From Treponema sp. UBA3662 (lineage in GTDB: Bacteria; Spirochaetota; Spirochaetia; Treponematales; Treponemataceae): 24,156 nucleotides of DNA. The notes below the pieces were generated by a model. It ran no database searches, was not told the origin of the DNA, and worked only from the letters and a program-made list of their open reading frames with translations. Positions 21,105 to 24,156 of the stretch are shown here, piece after piece; the first letter of the stretch is position 1; each line of letters begins with the position of its first letter. The DNA lies in contig DFJV01000023.1 of the NCBI GenBank assembly GCA_002373205.1, positions 1-24,156 on the forward strand, read 5' to 3'. A program made the position numbers and the translations under genes.

Positions 21105-23198
21105 TTATGCCTCGCTTGTCTTTCTTGGCCTTCCCGCTCTTTTCTTTGCGGCAGGCTTTTCGCTTGACACTGGCTTTTCTTTGGCCGGTGCCTTTTCTTT
21201 GCTTGCGGAAGCCTTTTTCTGCTTCATGGCCTTTACGCAATTTGCTTCGTCTTTTACAAACTCTTCAAATTCCTTTCCTGTCATGGTTTCTTTTTCCAAA
21301 AGCTGGTCGGAAATGTAGAGCAGCAAATCCTTGTGCTTTGTAAGCAGCGCCATTACGTGCTTGTAGCGTTCTGCCATCATGCGGGCAATCTCGTCGTCTA
21401 TGTATTTCTGCGTTTCCTCGGAGTATTCGCGTACAAGTTCCGGTTCACCAGAAGCATAGCCGCGGCCACTCTTTCCAAGAGTTACGTTGTAGAACTTTTT
21501 GCTCATGCCGTACTGGGTAATCATGCTGCGGATGATTCCAGTGGCACGCTGAATGTCGTTTGCAGCCCCGGTGTCCACAACTCCAAGGCAAATCTGCTCT
21601 GCCGCGCGTCCACCCAAGAGGATGTCTATGTCGTTTATGAGGTCTTTTTCCGTGTTAAGGAATTTTTCTTCTTCTGACCTTTGCATGGTGTAGCCCAAGG
21701 CTCCGACTCCGCGGGGAATTATGGAAATCTTGTGTACCGGAGACGTGTTCTTTGTAAAGACTGTTACAAGTGCGTGTCCTGTCTCGTGGATTGCAACGCT
21801 CTTGCGCTCTTCTTCGGACATGACGCGTGTTTTCTTTTCAAGGCCAACTACGGTCTTTTCTATTGCTTCGTCAAAGTCCGGCATTGTAACCTGCTTCCGG
21901 CCACCGCGTACGGCAAGAAGGGCTGCTTCGTTTACAATGTTTGCCAAGTCTGCACCGCTGAATCCTGCGGTTGCGTGTGCAAGGGAATCAAAGTCTACTG
22001 AAGGGTCAAGCTTTACGTTCTTGGAATGTATGCGGAGAATTGCCTCGCGTCCCTTAACATCAGGCTTGTCCACTGAAACCTGGCGGTCAAAGCGTCCAGG
22101 GCGCAGAAGTGCCGGATCAAGGATGTCCGGGCGGTTGGTTGCGGCAAGGATGATAAGACCCTTTTCGTTGTCAAAACCGTCCATTTCTACAAGCAGCTGG
22201 TTGAGTGTCTGTTCGCGCTCATCGTTTCCGCCAAGATTGTTCATGCGGCTCTTACCAATGGCGTCAAGTTCATCTATAAAGATAATGCAGGGGGCTTTTT
22301 CGCGTGCCGTCCTAAAGAGGTCGCGTACACGGCTTGCACCAACGCCTACAAACATTTCCACAAAGTCTGAGCCGGAAATGCGGAAGAACGGAACTCCCGC
22401 TTCTCCTGCAACAGCGCGTGCCAAAAGTGTTTTCCCGGTTCCAGGCGGGCCAACCAAAAGCACACCCTTTGGAATCTTTCCGCCAATGTCCGTATATTTC
22501 TTTGGAGACTTAAGGAAGTCCACAACTTCCACAAGCTCTTCCTTTGCCTCGTCAACACCGGCAACATCGCTAAAGCGGGTCTTTACCTTACCTTCATCCA
22601 CAGCCTTGCTTCTTCCGTTGCCGCCGAAGATGCCCATGCTGTTCATTCCTGCACCAAGACGGCGCATTGCAATAAAATAGATGGCAAAAAGCAGAATGAA
22701 TGGAAGCAGGTTGAACAGAATCTGAATGAAAATCCCAGACTGGCGGGATTCAAATTTGTATTCAACGCCTTTTTCTATGAGCAGCTTTTCAAAATCTTCT
22801 GACCATTTGCCGTTCGTACGGTAAACAGGTCTGCCGGAATCTTCGTCTGATGAAGATAAGCCGAATGGAGACCACTTCTGTCCTTCCGCAGAAACTGCTG
22901 CCTGGCTTTCTGGCCCGTAGCCAACATAATAGGGGTCGGCAATTACTATGCGTGTAATGCGTCCGCTTTCTATTAAGCCCCGGAATTTGGAAAAATCAAC
23001 AAGGTCGTCTGGTTTGCTGGAAAAGAACATGTTTATCAGCAAAACTGCGCCTACTACTATTGCCAGAACGACTAAAAAAGGAAAAGGTTTGCGTCCCTTT
23101 GGCTTTTTTTCGTCGTTATTGTCATCGTCTACGCTAAGTCTAAAAAAATCAAAAGGCTCATCGTCCTTTTTTGAATTCTTGTCGTTGTCGTCGCTCAT
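21105..23198 (-). CDS. ftsH: ATP-dependent zinc metalloprotease FtsH
   Basis: 697 residues from ATG 23198, with GAGG about eight bases upstream (TTG 23210 overlaps that site). The first roughly 38 residues are an acidic cytoplasmic extension; TM1 is at about 39-59 and TM2 at about 156-178. The AAA+ domain has Walker A GPPGTGKT (250-257), Walker B IIFIDELD (305-312) and the SRH with RPGRFDR. The zinc site HETGH is at 471-475, with the third ligand in VDTGAANDIQRAT. It degrades membrane and regulatory proteins. The C-terminal tail is unusual: Lys/Ala/Pro-rich and ending KKRAGRPRKTSEA, a motif like an AT-hook. It is transcribed from its own promoter at 23251-23279, with htrA three bases downstream. 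Confidence 0.95.
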   Translation of the reverse strand: MSDDNDKNSKKDDEPFDFFRLSVDDDNNDEKKPKGRKPFPFLVVLAIVVGAVLLINMFFSSKPDDLVDFSKFRGLIESGRITRIVIADPYYVGYGPESQAAVSAEGQKWSPFGLSSSDEDSGRPVYRTNGKWSEDFEKLLIEKGVEYKFESRQSGIFIQILFNLLPFILLFAIYFIAMRRLGAGMNSMGIFGGNGRSKAVDEGKVKTRFSDVAGVDEAKEELVEVVDFLKSPKKYTDIGGKIPKGVLLVGPPGTGKTLLARAVAGEAGVPFFRISGSDFVEMFVGVGASRVRDLFRTAREKAPCIIFIDELDAIGKSRMNNLGGNDEREQTLNQLLVEMDGFDNEKGLIILAATNRPDILDPALLRPGRFDRQVSVDKPDVKGREAILRIHSKNVKLDPSVDFDSLAHATAGFSGADLANIVNEAALLAVRGGRKQVTMPDFDEAIEKTVVGLEKKTRVMSEEERKSVAIHETGHALVTVFTKNTSPVHKISIIPRGVGALGYTMQRSEEEKFLNTEKDLINDIDILLGGRAAEQICLGVVDTGAANDIQRATGIIRSMITQYGMSKKFYNVTLGKSGRGYASGEPELVREYSEETQKYIDDEIARMMAERYKHVMALLTKHKDLLLYISDQLLEKETMTGKEFEEFVKDEANCVKAMKQKKASASKEKAPAKEKPVSSEKPAAKKRAGRPRKTSEA

Positions 23199-23250
23199 AT
23201 TAGCCCTCAAGTTTTTGGGTTGTTCAAAAAGTTGCCTTTCTGTTCTATAT

Positions 23251-23279
23251 AATATATGAAAATTCTATGGAATAATCAA
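23251..23279 (-). promoter_or_regulatory. ftsH promoter TTGATT-N17-TATATT
   Basis: On the minus strand TTGATT (complement of 23274-23279), 17 bp, TATATT (complement of 23251-23256). The start is near 23244, giving a leader of about 45 bases. No heat-shock (CIRCE-type) repeat is seen. Confidence 0.8.
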
Positions 23280-23355
23280 CAAAAATAATTTGGACGGTAC
23301 TTGCCCGGCTCAACCATGTCAATTATCGGCTAATTCGGCAAACATGCCTCTGCGC

Positions 23356-23420
23356 CACCGCCCTTCCGGGGTTCCCTAACGGTCATTGCCGCTTTGCGGC
23401 AACGCTTCGCGCCCCTCCAC
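23356..23420 (-). repeat. Divergent family A repeat (copy 7)
   Basis: On the minus strand: GGAGGGGCGCGAAGCG, TTGCCGCAAAGCGGCAATG and AACCCCGGAAGGGCGG. Block order matches the other copies. It lies upstream of the ftsH promoter and next to the tandem hairpin array. Confidence 0.6.
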
Positions 23421-23452
23421 GGCGGCGTACGTCGCATAAAAAAATCCCTCCT

Positions 23453-23866
23453 TGGATTTTTTTATGATTGCAGAATCGCTACGCAATTCTGCATGTTGCT
23501 AACACGCCATCCATGGCTTGATACTTATTGGCAAGAACGAGTTAAAAATCCCTCCGTGGATTTTCTCGAGTATTGGAGAACTGCATGGCAGTTCTCCAAG
23601 CTACTAAGCCGCGCATCCATGCGCTTTTTACTTTTTGGCAAGTACGATAAAAACTCCATGGATTTTTTTATGATTGCAGAATCGCTACGCAATTCTGCAT
23701 GTTGCTAACACGCCATCCATGGCTTGATACTTATTGGCAAGAACGAGTTAAAAATCCCTTCGTGGATTTTGTTTGGTATCGGAGATTTACTCTGCAAATC
23801 TCCGGGCTGCTAAGCCGCGCCTCCGTGCGCTTTCTAATTTTTATCAAGTACGAAAAAAAATCGTTG
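23453..23866. repeat. Tandem array of four hairpin units of about 104 bp
   Basis: Units begin TGGATTTT at 23453, 23557, 23659 and 23763. Each has a first hairpin, then C/GCTAA, a second hairpin with a CC-containing loop, then CAAGxACGA and an A-rich end. First-hairpin stems: TGCAGAAT/ATTCTGCA (units 1 and 3), TTGGAGAACTGC/GCAGTTCTCCAA (unit 2), CGGAGATTT/AAATCTCCG (unit 4). Second-hairpin stems: GCCAT/ATGGC (1 and 3), GCGCAT/ATGCGC (2), GCGC/GCGC (4). Units 1 and 3 are almost identical, so the array is also two copies of a 206-bp dimer. No protein frame explains it. A degenerate half-unit precedes it near 23430. Confidence 0.85.
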
Positions 23867-23896
23867 CGTACGGTCACTGAGCGTAGTCGAAGTGCT

Positions 23897-23961
23897 AATC
23901 GGACTCGCTTTTCGGTCGGCAACTTCCTGTTGCCTCCCTACAGGCCGGCTCCGGTCGCTGA
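23897..23961. repeat. 65-bp direct repeat, copy 1
   Basis: From AATCGGACTCGC to CCGGTCGCTGA; repeated at 24092-24156 with a few C/T changes, 195 bases apart. It contains the palindromic pieces CCGGC/GCCGG. No gene is seen in 23867-24055. Confidence 0.85.
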
Positions 23962-24055
23962 CGGCGGCATCCCTGCCGCCTTTTCCTCCCTTTGGTCGGC
24001 GCTCCCTACGCTTCGAGTCCGCTTTGGCTAACATCTAGTGCTTTAAAATAAAAAA

Positions 24056-24086
24056 ACTCTCTTTGGTAAGAGAGTATCTTTTTTTG
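24056..24086 (+). terminator. Terminator-like hairpin with perfect 8-bp stem
   Basis: ACTCTCTT (24056-24063), loop TGGT, AAGAGAGT (24068-24075), then ATCTTTTTTT. It is also preceded by an A-run, so it would work on both strands and may belong to a gene beyond the window. Confidence 0.7.
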
Positions 24087-24091
24087 GAGAT

Positions 24092-24156
24092 AATCGGACT
24101 CGCCTTTCGGTCGGCAACCTCCTGTTGTCTCCCTACAGGCCGGCTCCGGTCGCTGA
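24092..24156. repeat. 65-bp direct repeat, copy 2 (reaches window edge)
   Basis: Second copy of 23897-23961; it runs to the last base, so its true end is unknown and more copies may follow outside the window. Confidence 0.85.

Noticed and set aside
21721..22680. 319-aa plus-strand frame opposite ftsH
   Set aside because: Low-complexity Ser/Arg/Pro product typical of an antisense shadow; ftsH on the other strand is certain.
23453..23866. Integron attC array
   Set aside because: Units are of similar size and palindromic, and Treponema can carry integrons, but I could not find paired RYYYAAC/GTTRRRY core sites, and no cassettes lie between the units.
1..24156. tRNA or rRNA genes
   Set aside because: I searched by eye for T-loop and anticodon-arm patterns and the conserved rRNA blocks and found none; a short tRNA could still be missed.

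Overview
The window most likely comes from a spirochaete, probably a host-associated Treponema. The grounds are the gene families and the promoter style: several lipoproteins (LPP20-like, sulfatase-modifying-factor-like), a secreted NADase-type glycan-binding protein, a remnant of the Rpn/T. denticola type putative transposase, an ftsH-htrA pair, strong TTGACA/TATAAT promoters, and many short palindromic intergenic repeats. No rRNA or tRNA gene is visible. The genus is an inference from families, not from a marker gene.

Layout. 1-1000: tail of an IS110-family transposase, one small unknown gene, and a gene-poor stretch with a 126-bp direct repeat. 1000-3500: a DUF937 gene behind three tandem 15-bp dyads, a secreted glycan-binding-type protein, and a two-gene minus-strand operon of small proteins. 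3500-9650: an accessory block. It starts with an apparent free-standing structured RNA gene of about 250 nt (own promoter, three strong hairpins, terminator), followed by an AAA+ ATPase, a WYL-domain regulator, a DEDDh exonuclease, a single-HKD phospholipase-D-type protein and a PD-(D/E)XK nuclease-like protein. The regulator and the exonuclease share a TATCA-N5-TGATA dyad near their promoters. 9650-12500: an Rpn remnant, a divergent PurF-like protein lacking the catalytic N-terminal cysteine, and FabZ. 12650-13600: two small secreted Cys-rich proteins on the minus strand, whose promoter carries a G10 tract between -35 and -10. 13650-17670: an internally deleted IS5 transposase and three lipoproteins. 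17950-19310: two membrane proteins. 19770-23200: ftsH-htrA operon on the minus strand. 23280-24156: gene-free, with a tandem array of four roughly 104-bp hairpin units and a 65-bp direct repeat.

The housekeeping genes (ftsH, htrA, fabZ) are orthodox. The unusual content lies in three places: the RNA gene plus AAA+/WYL/nuclease block, the poly-G promoter of the secreted Cys-rich peptides (a phase-variation candidate), and several hairpin families whose stems differ between copies while staying complementary. Several genes have a -10 box so close to the ATG that their mRNAs should be leaderless or nearly so.
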